Part shown: positions 34,310 through 46,965 of the stretch, piece by piece
Layout: every line of letters begins with the position of its first letter
Position numbering within the stretch: the first letter of the stretch is position 1
Source: Pseudeuparius sepicola
Lineage: Eukaryota; Arthropoda; Insecta; Coleoptera; Anthribidae
Reading direction: 5' to 3'
NCBI GenBank assembly: GCA_963920635.1
Contig: OY987298.1
Location: 34,441,787 to 34,505,786, forward strand
DNA: 64,000 nt
Translations under genes and position numbers: made by a program
Notes under the pieces: generated by a model
Told to the model about the DNA's origin: nothing
The model's input: the letters and a program-made list of their open reading frames with translations, nothing else
The model's database searches: none

Positions 34310-34760
34310 CTAATTTATTTCTTCATTAATATATTTTAATTTTTGTGGGGATTCATTATGTTGGTGCGATAATTTTGTCCAGGAGTTTATCGAGCGTTCA
34401 TTACAAAGAATCCTGCAAGCTGAATTAAAACCACTTCTTGACATCCGATTGAGCTGAAAGTTTGAATATACCTTTAGTTCTGGGGACAATACAATATGCA
34501 ATGCAATACTCAGTATTGCAATAGAGTAGAAAACGATAATGCTAGTGACATCACACAAAATTCAATATGGCGGCCGCTCGAACATGGCGGATTACCTATT
34601 TCTGCACAACCTACTTGACATGAGTATCAAATGAACGGGTTTGACGAGTAAGTGACGTCATACTAAATCCAATACAGCGGATGCCCCAAGATGGCGGACT
34701 AAATTTCTTTACCACCCTCCTAATATGGGAATCAAATAGGTATCTACTAAAAAGCACAAA
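34310..34760. repeat. Dispersed repeat with ccgccatcttgg units, copy 2 (inverted)
   Basis: Contains agatggcggactaaatttct and aatatggcggccgctcg, the reverse complement of the pattern at 27139-27470, in the same order relative to the aagcttttattt palindrome family. Non-coding. Confidence 0.55.
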
Positions 34761-34772
34761 ATTAAATAAAAG

Positions 34773-35290
34773 TAAAAAAAACCTTTTTAAAAACAAGCTT
34801 TTATTTAAACCATGTGCTAAAACGAATAAAATAAAAAACTTAAAGATTAAAAAAACATTTTTAAAAACAAGCTTTTTAAGCCATGTATTAAAACGAATAA
34901 AATAAAGTAAAATGAGTGTAGGTTTTCGTTAAGATAATTCAATTCCAAATTGTGACAAGTTTTTATAAATTAAAAAGCTTGTCGCGCGAATTGTAAAGAA
35001 AATACATACTATGGCAACTAGGTATTTGCTTATCAACTAATCACTGTCCAATAAAATTAATTGGTACCTACTTTTATGAATATTTCGCGCGACAAGCTTT
35101 TTAATTTACAAAAACTTGTCGCAATTTGGCATTGAATTATCTTAACGAAAACCTAGACCTTTTTTATTTGTTTTAGTACATGGCCTAAAAGCATGTTTTT
35201 AAAAAGGTTTTTTTTAATATTTATTTTTTTATTTGTTTTAGTACATGGTTTAAATAAAAGCTTGTTTTTAAAAAGGTTTTTTACCTTTTA
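34773..35290. mobile_element. Palindromic element with subterminal tandem units
   Basis: Inverted ends (acctttttaaaaacaagctt / aagcttgtttttaaaaaggt) occur in duplicated units of about 75 bp on each side. The centre holds the inverted pair aagcttgtcgcgcgaa / ttcgcgcgacaagctt. Relative of 24203-27138. Non-coding. Confidence 0.65.
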
Positions 35291-35399
35291 TTTGATTTAA
35301 ATTTTACCTCAAATTGGCGCTGGAAATTCAAATGAATGTCTTTGCTAGGTTTCGATGCTTTGCAAGCTAACTTTTTGACAACTGCCAATGTCAAGCCGT

Positions 35400-35780
35400 C
35401 AAGGTAAAAGCTATAAAATAATAAAATAATTCACGTTCTTACTCCGTCGTTAGAAATCGCATTTCTTCATTTAGACAACAGAAAACGACGACAACAGAAC
35501 AAGTTTATGCGGTCGTATTTTAAAAACGGACAGACACTTGACGTTCGATCGACGTGTTCTGCGCAAGACTGCTACCTGGAATTTCAAGAACATTTTCTTC
35601 GGGACTACAACAACGTTGTCTACAACAGGTTTAATAGTCGTTATAGTTTTTCTGGGAAACTGGGAGTGTGAAATTAGAAGAAAAGTGGCCTGGCCGAGAG
35701 GCTCAAGGAAAATTTCTTCAAGTTATGGCGGATGCTCCGAGAACGTTTGTGCGAACTTTGTCGCAGCTGACTAGAGTATC
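35400..35780 (+). pseudogene. N-terminal relic of a Tc1-like transposase (uncertain)
   Basis: Across two frames the segment gives TGSVKLEEKWPGREAQGK after a region rich in Q and T, followed by ADAPRTFVRTLSQLTRVSV. This recalls the helix-turn-helix and DUF4817-type N termini of insect Tc1-like transposases. There are frame breaks and no catalytic domain follows. Confidence 0.3.
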
Positions 35781-36164
35781 TGTTGGTACCTAGAAAAACT
35801 AAAAAAAATATTTACACCTGCAGCCCTAGAGCTTAACTTGTTATCAAGAAATTCATCAAGTTGACTATCCCAGCAGTTTTGCGAATGGTTCATATAACTT
35901 TGAAGGCAATAATCTGTAGATACATGATTTTATTCTCAAATGAAGCCTGTTTGCAAATAATTCTAAAGGTGCTAGAAATGTCTGGAACAAGGTGGAGGTC
36001 ATTTACAATCATTTTTGTAATGAATGTTTTTTAAGTTAAAAACTATCTACTCATATTCACAAAAGAATAAGGAATGATTGGGGCTTGAATTCGGATTATC
36101 CGCTATAATGAAAAAAATAAGCAAAGACATCCGTTTATACTATCACAGTCTACTGTGATGTGAA
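35781..36164. other. Gap, nothing recognised
   Basis: Ordinary sequence between a transposase relic and a hAT element. Confidence 0.35.
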
Positions 36165-36172
36165 TGTGCACC

Positions 36173-36663
36173 CAGGGCCGTCTTTAACCTATTGGAGGCC
36201 CTGGGCACATTAGGAACGGGGCCCTATGACCTTGACAGAGCACTATTTTGTTAGAATAGACAAAGAAGTAAAGAAAGGATATGACCGATGACCGTTTCGA
36301 CATTTTATAATATTATAATTCAGTATATATTTTTACACCGAGCTGACACAAAACAAAACAGGCAAACGACGATTTAATCCACAATTTAACCAAAGAATAC
36401 CTCCAGAGCACAGTCAGTAACAACTACAAACAAAGGAAACGTCAAACGTCACAACACAGGGCAGGGGAATTCCCGATCGTCCAGTGGGTTTATTTAAATC
36501 GGTCGGCCACCGCACCGTGACAATTAATAATTATTATATTGATTAACAATATTATATTAATGTGTTGAAAATATTAATATCACTTTTGGAACTATAGAGC
36601 GGCCCTATCGATTGCGGGGCCCTGGGCACGTGCCCAGAGTGCCCAGTGGGAAAGAGGGCCCTG
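36173..36663. mobile_element. Non-autonomous hAT element, 491 bp
   Basis: Ends cagggccgtc and gagggccctg with a perfect 8-bp target duplication tgtgcacc (36165-36172 and 36664-36671). The right part holds gggccctgggcacgtgccca. No coding capacity. Confidence 0.88.
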
Positions 36664-36894
36664 TGTGCACCCAGTTAAATGCAAGAATATGAAACAGCTG
36701 ACCGCACGGTGTCCGCGACCTTGCCGGATAGTGCAAGCGTCTGGGAAAATCGTTATTTTACCAACTTCAACTATTAATATATAAAATTTTAAAGAATCTC
36801 GCAATTTTGATTGAATATTTGAATCTTGTTCAACAATTTATTTCGGATGATATATCGGGCATTAGTACTAATTAATAATACTAACAATAATAAT

Positions 36895-36990
36895 AAACAG
36901 CTTTTTTTGAAATTGGCACTATATAGTTTAAAAATCGTCACTAAAAGCTCAAAAATCGGCACTAAAGTACCTAAATCATTATATTGTAAA
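36895..36990. repeat. Fragment of the aaatcggcactaaagta repeat
   Basis: Contains tttgaaattggcac, aaatcgtcactaaaagctc and aaatcggcactaaagtac, matching the start of the repeats at 46440 and 61388. Truncated. Confidence 0.5.
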
Positions 36991-36999
36991 AAGGCCAGG

Positions 37000-38410
37000 C
37001 ACCAATTTACAGAAATTGATATGTGGAATTTTTTTTACAAATGTTAATGTGTGAAAAGAAAATTTTGAGCAAAATTCAAGTATTGTTCAAGTTAATAACA
37101 CTTCCGGTTAGACAGGATGTAGTTTCGAGTATATGATTATATCTACTTAAAAGATGATAATTCCGCACAATTTTTATTTCAAAACTGCAGAAAAAAGTGA
37201 GGGAGAAACTATTTCCTAAGTCACCCGCTAGGTAGGCTGCTCATTTCAACTAGACCGAACATAGGGGACAGCCCATTTTATTTAGTTTTTGTATCGGTTG
37301 CATCATTCCCATATTTTTTCTTCAAAAATAGGTAACCTTCCACGGGAATTTATACCCAAAAACTTAAATTTTGCCGTGAATAAGTTTTTTAAACGGAGTC
37401 GATGACTTTAACGGTGGATTGGTGAACCCAAAAATTAAGGTACTTTGAAAGATAACGAGAAAATCGATAATTTAGGTACAAGTGTCTTAACTGGGACTAT
37501 GACAACTTTTTTTGAATCTAATAATAAGTAGGTAACTGTTAGTTTTCCGACAATGCCAGACCTATATTTCAAATATTCCTTCACCTCGTTTTGCGTGGTC
37601 TCCTTGGGCGCACTTTTGATGTGCGCCTCCCATAAATTTTGAGAAAGTGTCGCGTCTAGTTTAGTGTGCACTACGCTTATTAAAGTAGCAAGTCAAGTGA
37701 ACAGCACGCCTGGATAAGCCAACACCTGCATGCAATTTAACTCGAGACTCTCGACGTTTTAAGCAACCATAATTAATTACACAATATTTATTCAACCAAA
37801 GCTCTGCACAGCTATATCAAATTACGGGCAAGTGCGCCACTAAAATAGTGAATTAGTCACCCCGGCCTAGTATAGCTTTCTGGATCAGTGGGTTTAACAT
37901 AAAGGTCTTTGTTTATTGAATGAATGATAAGACATTTAGAAATTGCAGTCTAACATATTCTAACAAACGACAATGTAATAATACTAACTCTAAACCCCTT
38001 CTCGTACTACAGCAGACTGTAACCTTGATCCACACAAATGAGCCATGAGCCAGATTCACTTTTTAAACATTTTCGAGAATATTAAAACATGGAGTCCAGT
38101 CTAGGATCCGCAACATAAAATTGCCAAGGGCGGTAACTTTTTTATTTTTCCTAACCAGAAGTAATATTTCAGATTATATAATTTATTATACCCTTTTTGC
38201 TTCATTATGACACATTATTAACTTGATTAGGTACGTGTAGTTAACAAACCTTTCTTGCCCAAGCTTTGTTGTCAACGATTTTCCGATGTTCCGAAACATT
38301 TTAACACTTTTAACAAATAAAAAATGTTTCAGGTTTTCTGTCATTCCAATACTTCACAAAGTTATGTCCACGAAGTAAAATTTCACGTTGATCAAAGCAG
38401 TAATATTATA
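37000..38410. other. Gap, nothing recognised
   Basis: No ORF, element end or RNA gene is recognised. Confidence 0.35.
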
Positions 38411-38416
38411 TTACAC

Positions 38417-38508
38417 ACCGAGGTGGGAAGTGTTTCATTACTGTCGAGAGGCGCTTCGCACCTCGGTTAACTTTATCTCGAGACAGTAATGAAACACGTC
38501 ACCGAGGT
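38417..38508. repeat. Hairpin (92 bp)
   Basis: The arms accgaggtgggaagtgtttc and gaaacacgtcaccgaggt with attactgtc/gacagtaat form a near-perfect hairpin around a loop containing a second accgagg-type repeat. Confidence 0.75.
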
Positions 38509-38512
38509 TTGT

Positions 38513-38693
38513 ATACTATTTTATTTACAACCATCAATATTTTGTAATTTCAAAATTTTATCTCGTTTACTTCCCGCCCTCCTGGGTGGAAAGTAAACTT
38601 TCCACCCGGGCGAGAGGGCGGGAAGTAAAAGTAAAAAAATTGACACTTTCAAACTTCTAAAAAGTCAGAAATGTGGTTGTAAATAAAATTATT
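38513..38693. repeat. Palindromic MITE-like hairpin (about 180 bp)
   Basis: Outer arms tattttatttacaacca / tggttgtaaataaaatt enclose an inner GC-rich hairpin (cttcccgccct...agggcgggaag) with a symmetric core at 38585-38610. Confidence 0.75.
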
Positions 38694-38699
38694 ATTATG

Positions 38700-39653
38700 T
38701 CGCAATACACAAACTACATTTTGTACTAATTCGAATCAAAATGAAAATGTGTACCTACTTGATTTAATGAACAAAAACTGATATTTTATATAAAATAGTT
38801 ATAACTATACAAAGGCATTCTATATTTATACTATTAATACTATATCTGCAGAGATCGACTACTTTACATTTATAAATTTGTATTTTTCTGTTACGAGAAA
38901 AATATAGTTTTGCTTTTCTCAAAAAGTTTTGTCAAGAGTAAAGCATCATAATCTGTAAGTATAGAGACATAAAACAATGAGTTATTAAGAAAAGTTGTTT
39001 AGGGCAAGAAGCTACGTAATGGCAATGAAGTCTAAATAATTTTAATTGACACCTCTCTCCCGCACAAGCATGTGGTTGCTTCTGAAATTTGCAATTTTTT
39101 TAAAGCAATTTTTTAAAAGAAAAGGTATATTATAACACTGGGTTTCCCAAAAGTTTCATTCCTTTATTTTCTGTTGGCTAAATGGACCTTTTTGTAAATA
39201 TTATGAAAACAATTATAGGGAAATTATCCTGCCAGCTCGGTTTTTAAATTTCTCTAACGAAATATTATTTTCTGACATAATATCTTCGATCTGAAACAAA
39301 TCAATTTTCTATTTATAAAAACTAGAGGAGTGGAGGGATAAACACAAAGCACCCTTAAAAATATGGCTATGAATATACCCTCTTAATGAACTTATTTGGC
39401 GAAAAATATTATCGGTTAAATCAGATTTCTGGTAAACAAACTCGAGAATCTGGGTCGAGCTTTAATACAGAAATGAATATTAGAAACGACTTCAAAGAAT
39501 GATATAAAGTTAGCAGGAAAACTCTAATCACGAGTGGGTGTAAAATGAACAAGAAAATTGCAAACATATACAAGGAACTACTACCAATTAAAAATAAATT
39601 ATAGAGCTGATGTATCGAAAATACAGATTTAGGTATCTGATAAAATGTCTTAT
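38700..39653. other. Gap, nothing recognised
   Basis: AT-rich. The 92-aa minus ORF at 39421 is hydrophobic and low-complexity, without a recognisable domain. Confidence 0.35.
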
Positions 39654-39660
39654 TATTAAT

Positions 39661-40502
39661 CTGGACCAACACTATCTTAAAGACCCGAGCATCGAGCATG
39701 ACATCACAATTTCATTGTTGTTGTCGATCTGATGTGGCGCTAGTATATGAAAACAATGACGACTTATTATTATAGGTTATATAGGAGGTATTCTGTAGTT
39801 ATATCTATTTAGTACGATTTACGTTCTTTTTTAAGCTACAAAATTCTCTTTGCGGCCAGTATTTCGCAGTTGTTCATATGAACAATGTTTTATAGGTTAC
39901 ATTTGTTTCTGATAGGTAACCTTAAATTATCATGCACATGAAGAAAATTGTAGGTATGCGCAGATGTAATGTGTTTAAAATTTTCAAAACTTATAGCATC
40001 ATTTTTCTACCAAACTAAGTATTTTTTATTTTAAAATCAATTATTTGCAATTTATGGCTTACCTCTTATATTATTATAGTTGTTGTACTATCCATTCATC
40101 AGTAAATCCGTACCTAAAAAGAAAATAAATAAACCAATACTTCTAAAATCTACTACTTATACCTTCACTTACCACCAGATCATGTTTTCGTGTATAGTTT
40201 GATTGCTTGGTGCATGCTTGTTTTCTAACACTACCTCGGAACTCGTTGAACATCAGCGAACTTAAAAGAACCTCTATGTCAACGTTGTTATGAGTCGCAC
40301 TCTAAAGATACCGATTTAATTAAGTCATCTTGATTTTTGATACACTATAACCTGTAAGCGGAGTATAATATTATACCACGTACCCCTGTTCTATCATATT
40401 TTATGCACATTAAACGCTGTCGATTTTTTTCGTCATGTGGCACTATAGTGGCGATCGCTTTAAACAGCGCTATATACAGGTCTTTAATTATTGTTGGTCC
40501 AG
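39661..40502. mobile_element. DNA transposon, second copy of the ctggaccaacact family
   Basis: Ends ctggaccaacactatctta and attattgttggtccag match 21572-22450. The flanks do not show the expected 7-bp duplication, so the copy is older or rearranged. Non-coding. Confidence 0.6.
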
Positions 40503-41570
40503 ATTTAGGTGGTTGAATTGAAAGTATGTCATCGTTGACGGTTGCATTAGTTTAAAGACTTCCAACTTCATGGTAATTAGAGTTGCCACGAGACGAGACG
40601 AGATAAGGCCTTGTCTCGTCTCGTCTCGTCTAAAAATTTCGAGATAATCTTTTTCGAGACGAGACGAGACAGGCGTGTCTCGTCTCGTTTTGTCTCGTTT
40701 ATCTCGAGTTGTTTTGTTTTATAATAATAATAGTAATAATAATAATAATACCTAATAAGTCGTTTGGAAATTTAAAAATAATAATAATAAAAATAATGTC
40801 CGAGAACCAAAAACTAAGGTCAGATTCGTGTTCAGGGACCTCAAAAATAGGAGGGACGAGCTGGGACGAGTCCGTTGTTTTTAATAAAACTTTTGTCTTA
40901 AATCTCCAAAATCTATCGAATTTCGGAAACAGTTTCAGTATTTTCCAGCCTCTGTTTGTAGACACTGAGTGCGTTTTGTGCGTGTGATTATGAAGGCCTC
41001 TTGTATTGTTATAGCGGGTGCTGTGAAAAGTGTAGTGATAAGGGTCTCTCGAGTTAGATGCTGAACACGCCAAGTCCAAGGTGTGCTAACACCCTGTTAT
41101 TGTCATATCAACTAGGTAAATTAATAAACTGAATATTTTTTCGTATTTAAATTATCGCGGCCGGTGCCATGTGCTGCAGCATAACGTCGTAGTCACATGC
41201 GTTCAGGTGCGTTACGTGGGATTTGGGATAATTTGCCCCATTATTTAAACATGCAGTAATTTTTTTTTGCGTTTTCTGCATATTTGTACCTCCCTGATGA
41301 CGTGGTTAAAATTAATGTAATATGAATAAATCACCTTGTATACAGGGTGCCCAACTTTAAAACTGTACAAATGCGTAAAATCTTCATTTTTGGAGATACT
41401 CGCCTAAACTTTTTTTTTTGTTTGAAAGGCCTTCAAAGACCGCTTCTTTTGAACTTCCTGCCATTTTCAAAATGAAAACCATTTGGAGTTTTTTTTTTTA
41501 TTTAAAATCTGATCCCACAGCGTTAATCAGAACTTCCCAGAACCCTTATATACCAAATTTGAATAAAAAA

Positions 41571-43958
41571 TATAATAATAATAATAAAGGACTTTTATTT
41601 CGAAAACATGCAAATTACAAATGTTTTAATAACCATAAGGCGAGGTTCAGCACAATCCTGTATGGCCAGGATTTACTGTTTTTACACCTAACCAGCAGTA
41701 AAAAACACGAGTCTGTTAGGAGAGGAAAAAAGAAAGAGAGAAAAAAATTAGTAAACATGACATTAGTTGTGCATCCAATATTATACAGGGTGAGTCACAT
41801 CTAAAGGCAGAGCCAAAAACACAAGGTAGAATTCGCTAAAATAAGCACATATGCTTAATAAACATTGGCTCAAAAACGCTTGGTTCTCCATATACAGAGT
41901 GTTGAAGCTTTTCCAAATATTTTTTAATTTTTTTCCAGCCCGTTTAGGAATTATTTTATACATATTATGGGTTGTCATTTTGTGCAATAATTTGGCCCTG
42001 TTCAGATGAGCAGCGGCGTAGATACAAATAATTTTATTTTAAATGCCAGCATAATCACCTTGACACTAATTTAAAAAATCCGAAATTACGAAGAAGCTGT
42101 ACCAGTAATAAAAAAATACCAAGAGGCACTTTTTGTTCCAAATTAAATGGGCTATTATATTAAATTGGTTTTGCACAGGGCCGTACTACTTTTCTTCTAC
42201 AATTATTTACAGTAACTATTTGTACCTACGCCGCTGGTGATCGGAACGGGGTAAAATTATTCCACAAAAGGGCAACCGTCCAGTGTATAATGTGTACCAA
42301 ATTTGGTTGCAATTCCTAAATGGGATCGAAAGAAATTAAAAAAATATGTTATTTTTGGAAAATTTTCAACACGCTGTATATGGAGAACCAAGCTTTTTTC
42401 GGCTAATGTTTGTTAAGCATATGTGCTTATTTTAGCGAGTTCTACCTTGTGTTTTCGGCTCTGCCTTTAGATGTGACTCACCCTGTATATGTATACAGTA
42501 CTAAAGAGTTGAATGGATAAAGCGCGGCAAAAGGACTATGAGGACTATGATGGCTCATTAAATAAAATATGAAAGTATTTTTTCTTAAAACTTGTTTTAG
42601 GTATGGCTCTCTTAAGATGCGGCGGCATTGAGTTAAAGATATGGCAGATTTGGTATGAGAAAGACCTTTGAAATGTAGCAGTGTGCGGTGCCGAGGCATG
42701 GAGACAACTCCTCTAAATCTGATATTTATATTGTGAATATCAGTGCGGTACTGTATTTTCTTGCATAAGTAAGGTGGCTTTTCTGTGTTGATTATTCTAT
42801 GGAAAAGACTTGCAGAATGCAGTTTCCTTCGGGTTAGCATATTTAGCCATCTAGTTGTTTTAAGAGTGTGACTTATAGGTTCAAACTTTTTAATCCCGTG
42901 AATGAAACGGAGACAAGAATTTTGCAGTTTTTGAATTCTATTGGAGTCTGACCGCTTCAGGCAGGGCCCAAAGACGACGTCACTAAAATTTATCCGTGAG
43001 AGCACCAGAGATTCGCATAGAATAGTTCTCGTGGCCTTGTTTAAAGAGCTCTTGTTTTGGTAGATCAATTTTAGATTTAAATATGCACTACGCAAGCATT
43101 TACTGATATGTTCAGTGAACCTTAAATCGCTGTCGAAAATGAGCCCGAGGTTTTTAGCGCTATCTTTAAATGCGATTATTTCATTATTAATGATCAAGGA
43201 GTTTTTGTAGGTTGACAGATCGTCTAGGTCTTTATATTTCTTATATTTATTTTTGTAGTAATAATTTCTGTCATATATCATTGCTTGTATAGATGGTGTT
43301 AGCCATGGTGCATACGGTTTTGTGATACGGATTTTTCTAAAGGGGGCATGACGATCCAAAAGGAGTAAAATATTTTCATTAATAAATTGAACTTTGGCAT
43401 TTACATCTTGAATATCGAAAATGTTTTTCCACGGGATTGATTTAAGATCAGAGTAAAATTGATTATGGTCAATGGATTTAAAATTTCTGACACTTTTAAA
43501 AATTGGAGAGTTCTCACTATCTCGGTTAATATTAATGACGCAAAATATCAGTTCATGGTCACTCACCCCATCAGAAGACACGCACTCCGTCAGTACAGGA
43601 TCTTCTTTGTCCTCCATTAAAATAAAATCAATGAGGGTTTCACTACAGTTGCTTAGTCTGGTTGGAACATTGATAACCTGTTTCAAGCCCAACCCTTCAA
43701 ACGTATTATTTGCCATTTTAACTTCGGGGCTATTTACTACTATTTACTTGGAACTTCCGACACTGATGATTCGAAACCACTCAAAAAATCTGAGCAGGAG
43801 TAATTTGGTGGTTTATAAACAACACCAACTGCAATCTTGAGCCCGTCGAGGCTCAAAATAATCCATAACTGCTCAATATCTTTGGAGGAATTGACTGTGA
43901 CAAATGTTAGATTGTTCTTTACATAGAGAGCTACACCGCCTCCCCGGCCATTTCTATA
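41571..43958 (-). pseudogene. Non-LTR retrotransposon relic (endonuclease and C-terminal parts, RT deleted)
   Basis: Minus strand. The 5' part gives RNGRGGGVALYVKNN and VGVVYKPPN, then NVPTRLSNCSETLIDFI and SDHELIFCVI: the endonuclease/exonuclease/phosphatase domain of Jockey/CR1-like elements. After YKDLDDLSTYKN the frame jumps to IAFKDSAKNLGLIFDSDLRF and the post-RT region, so the RT core has been lost by an in-frame deletion. The ORF ends inside an inserted MITE (42485). The 3' end continues beyond it to a tttattattatta-type tail at about 41575. The endonuclease N terminus is cut by the second MITE. Inactive. Confidence 0.8.
41786..42485. mobile_element. MITE inserted in the non-LTR relic, 700 bp
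   Basis: Ends cagggtgagtcacatct and agatgtgactcaccctg, flanked by TA. The inverted similarity runs inward for about 150 bp (aaggcagagccaaaaacaca, ggttctccatata). It supplies the stop codon of the retroelement frame. Confidence 0.85.
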
Positions 43959-44667
43959 CACGGAGTTCCATTATGCAGGGTGTCAAAGTTGAGCAAAATA
44001 GGATTTTTAAAGACATCTGTCAAGTCAAGTGTGCCATGGAATCCCCTCAAAACAGTTGAATGGTCAACAGAACCACTCAAGGTATTGGTGTGAAAAGGTC
44101 CAATACAAAATATACAGAGTGTCCTTATCTGTGCCATCTCAAATTACTGAATTTTTGGAACTTTATACGGGTCAAAAATCGAGTATATCAAAACCGCTCC
44201 ACATACTATAAACGAACTAAATCTAAAAAATACAGATGCCTGCCAGTCAGTAAGTCCATATCAGTTAATGTGGCTTTTGGCTGATGTGCCACAACTGGAA
44301 ACGCACAGAAAATGTATCATCTTAGACAGTGACTTTGTTGAGAAAGGTCTAATAATTTAAATTGTTTTTATTTGTTGGTTGGCATTTTGTAAAGAAATGA
44401 ATTACTTTGGTGTTTATTAATATTTTCTCAATGATTCCAAAGCACTTCTGACCAGTATAAAGTTTAATAAAAATGCAGAATTTTGAGATGGCTCAGAGAA
44501 AAATACCCTGTATATTTTTGTAGTAAATCTTTTCACAACAACATTTTGAGTGGTCCTGTTGACCATGCAACTGTTTTGAAGGGATTCCATGGCACACTTG
44601 ACTCGCCAGATGTCTTTAAAATTCCTATTTTGCTCAACTTTGATTCCCTACGGAATGGAACTCCCTG
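43959..44667. mobile_element. Second MITE, cutting the endonuclease domain
   Basis: Ends cacggagttccatt and aatggaactccctg, flanked by TA. Inner inverted blocks (aagtgtgccatggaat, tggtcaacagaaccactca) extend about 160 bp. Confidence 0.8.
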
Positions 44668-45039
44668 TATACTTTTTGTTCAAATTTGGTATATGGGGGT
44701 TTTGGGGTGTTCTGATTAACGCTGTGTGGTCAGATTTTAAATAAAAAAATCGCTGAATGGTTTTCGTGAAAATTAGGGGTATAAAAAAATCGCAGCCTTC
44801 CCTGGATTTGCATTTTGAAAATGGCAGGAATGTCAAAAGAAGCGGGTTTTGAAGGCCTTTCAAACAAAAGAAAGTTTAGGTGATTATCTCCAAAAATGAA
44901 GATTTTACGGATTTGTACAGTTTTAAAGTTGGACACCCTGTAGGTGAAATATTAATATTTCTAACTGACACCGGCGAATGTCGACATTCAGCATGCGCTC
45001 ATATATGGTGTATGTTGAAAATAAACATTTCATGGGACA

Positions 45040-45200
45040 AGCTTTTTGATTTAAAAAAGTTGTCGCTATATTTGGCATTAAATTAACGAAAACCTAAACT
45101 TTTCTTTCATTTAATTTTTAATTGGGTTTTTGGCCACCAAACTGATTAAAAGACAACTTTTTCAAGTTGCCAGAAAAATTCAGAAATCCTTTATTTTCTA
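45040..45200. repeat. Dispersed repeat, shared with 54110-54215
   Basis: Contains ttggccaccaaactgattaa and gacaactttttcaagttgcc, almost identical to 54150-54205. The preceding aacgaaaacctaaac also resembles the palindromes at 24.3 and 34.9 kb. Confidence 0.5.
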
Positions 45201-45895
45201 TTATTATTTATGTATTATTTATCGCGTCTCAGTATTCGGTTGGTGTATTTTTCATTACTGATCACTGTCGTTTTCGACATCCACCGAAGCTTATGTGTGT
45301 TTGTTGACATATACCGGTAATACCGAATGTATGATAAAATTAATAAATCCTCGGTCTTCCACCAAGCATTTTGTTGAATGCCGACATTCATTAATTTCGG
45401 TCTTTCACGGTAACGTATCCATTGCAAAAAAATAAGTGCTTTCATTATTTGTCACATTAGAGAAGTTGCAACTCTGCAAAAAAGTTTGTAAATAAATATT
45501 AAAATGTTGAGGACGAAGTTGTGTATATTGGATTATGGATCTAGGTATACAGAACATTGGTATTGCCAGATCACACCATGCGATGTTGTTTTTTATTAAT
45601 TAAAATTTAACATATTATTTCCAGTCGTATAATAAGTCATTACAATTTTTCGAGATGTCTTGTCTCGAGCTTGTCTCGAAGGATTTTATCTCGCCTCGTC
45701 TCGTCTCGAAATTCGAGACAAAATGCTCTCGAGACGAGACAAAACGGCTTCGAGACGAGACGAGACGTCTCGTGTCTCGTGTCTCGCGGCAACTCTATTG
45801 GTAATATATCGTTATTTATCGAATTTGTCAAAACATGACCCATTTATCTAATAAAGATGTCAGTTTTGCAAAAAAATCAAACATGTTGATTTTGT

Positions 45896-46429
45896 CAGGG
45901 TTGCTTGGGGACCTACTTCCTGAGTGTCTAACCAAAAGGTCACATTCGAACTTCTGGTACAAATTGGGCTATAGGGTGGTTTCCTAACCATTTTTTAGAG
46001 GAAAATGACATCAATAAAAGTCGTAGGGGATCAAATTATGAACAACTTTTTCTCATAATATTTTGTTGTATCTCTAATGTTTAACGAGTTATAGCGCATT
46101 ATAAGTTGCCAAAAAATTCCGCACGCTACAGGGGTGGTCTTGTAAATATTTTTTTTACAAAAAAATGACCTTAACAAAAGTTTGCAAGACCAGCCCTGTG
46201 GTAAACGAATTTTTTGTCATATAATGCCCTGCAAATCATTAAGTATTACAGTATTAGAGATACAAAAAATTATAAGGAAGAGTTGATAAGAATTTGATCT
46301 CCTATAACTTTTATTTAGGTCATTTTGCCCACAAATGTTTAGGAAACCACTTTATAGCGCAATTTGTATAAGAAGTTCGAGTGTGATCTTTTGGATGGAC
46401 ACCCAGGAGGCAGTCCCCAAGCAACACTG
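45896..46429. mobile_element. Palindromic hAT-like MITE (534 bp)
   Basis: Ends cagggttgcttggggac and gtccccaagcaacactg. The inverse similarity continues inward (ggtcacattcgaacttct / agaagttcgagtgtgatc). No clear target duplication. Non-coding. Confidence 0.65.
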
Positions 46430-46439
46430 AAAAAATCGT

Positions 46440-46960
46440 CCTGTTCGGATTTTTTTTTGAAATCGGCAGTGAAGTGTCCAAAATCGTCATTAAAAGTTCA
46501 GAAATCGGCACTAAAGTAGCCCTTTATTGTACGATTTTTTCAATAAATAGGCCTTGGCGAGATGTAAAGATCAAACGTCAGTCACGGAGCCATCGCCCGT
46601 CAAAAGTGACCAAATATTAAAAACCCGGCCATTTAACTTTTCGTACACATTGCGAAATTGTTACCTGTAATATCAGTGGATTTGTTATGGAGGCTGCACA
46701 ACATGCAGCAGTTTGGTTTTTCTGTTCGAAGGCGCCGTGTCTTGTCATACTTAACCTAGGTAAAGTGATCGTCAAAGTCAAATGATTATTTTCTTGTCTA
46801 ATAAAACATTTTTTATCGATTTAAAAAATATATAATATGTACCTCGACACTGAAGTTCTTTTTATGACTCATGTGGTTTATTTGCCTCAGCCAGAGGCCT
46901 CGGCAACTAATCCACATGAGTCATAAAAAGTTGAACTTCATTGGCTTGGTACATAAATAA
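46440..46960. repeat. Dispersed repeat with terminal hairpin, copy 1
   Basis: Matches 61388-61997 in direct orientation (aaaatcgtcattaaaagttc, cattgcgaaattgtt). It ends with a hairpin at 46836-46955 whose arms hold tatgtacctcgacactgaag and atgactcatgtgg with their inverses. Confidence 0.65.
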
Positions 46961-46965
46961 CTATT

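Larger units (their letters stand above)
41343..44940. mobile_element. TA-flanked palindromic element nested in the hAT-like element
   Basis: Ends cagggtgcccaactttaaaa and its inverse (gttggacaccctg) are flanked by TA, with arms of about 230-270 bp (41343-41570 and 44674-44940). The centre was filled by a non-LTR retroelement and two MITEs. Confidence 0.75.
40578..45797. mobile_element. hAT-like element with cgaga arrays, 5.2 kb, containing nested insertions
   Basis: Ends tagagttgccacgagac and gtctcgcggcaactcta. Flanks atggtaat (40570-40577) and ttggtaat (45798-45805) are an 8-bp duplication with one mismatch. Subterminal cgagacgagac repeats fill 40589-40690 and 45650-45790. Most of the length is later insertions. 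A small ATA-type microsatellite lies at 40722-40760. No transposase is seen. Confidence 0.75.

Noticed and set aside
40699..41079. 126-aa minus-strand ORF with poly-isoleucine
   Set aside because: Driven by an ATA-type microsatellite; low complexity.
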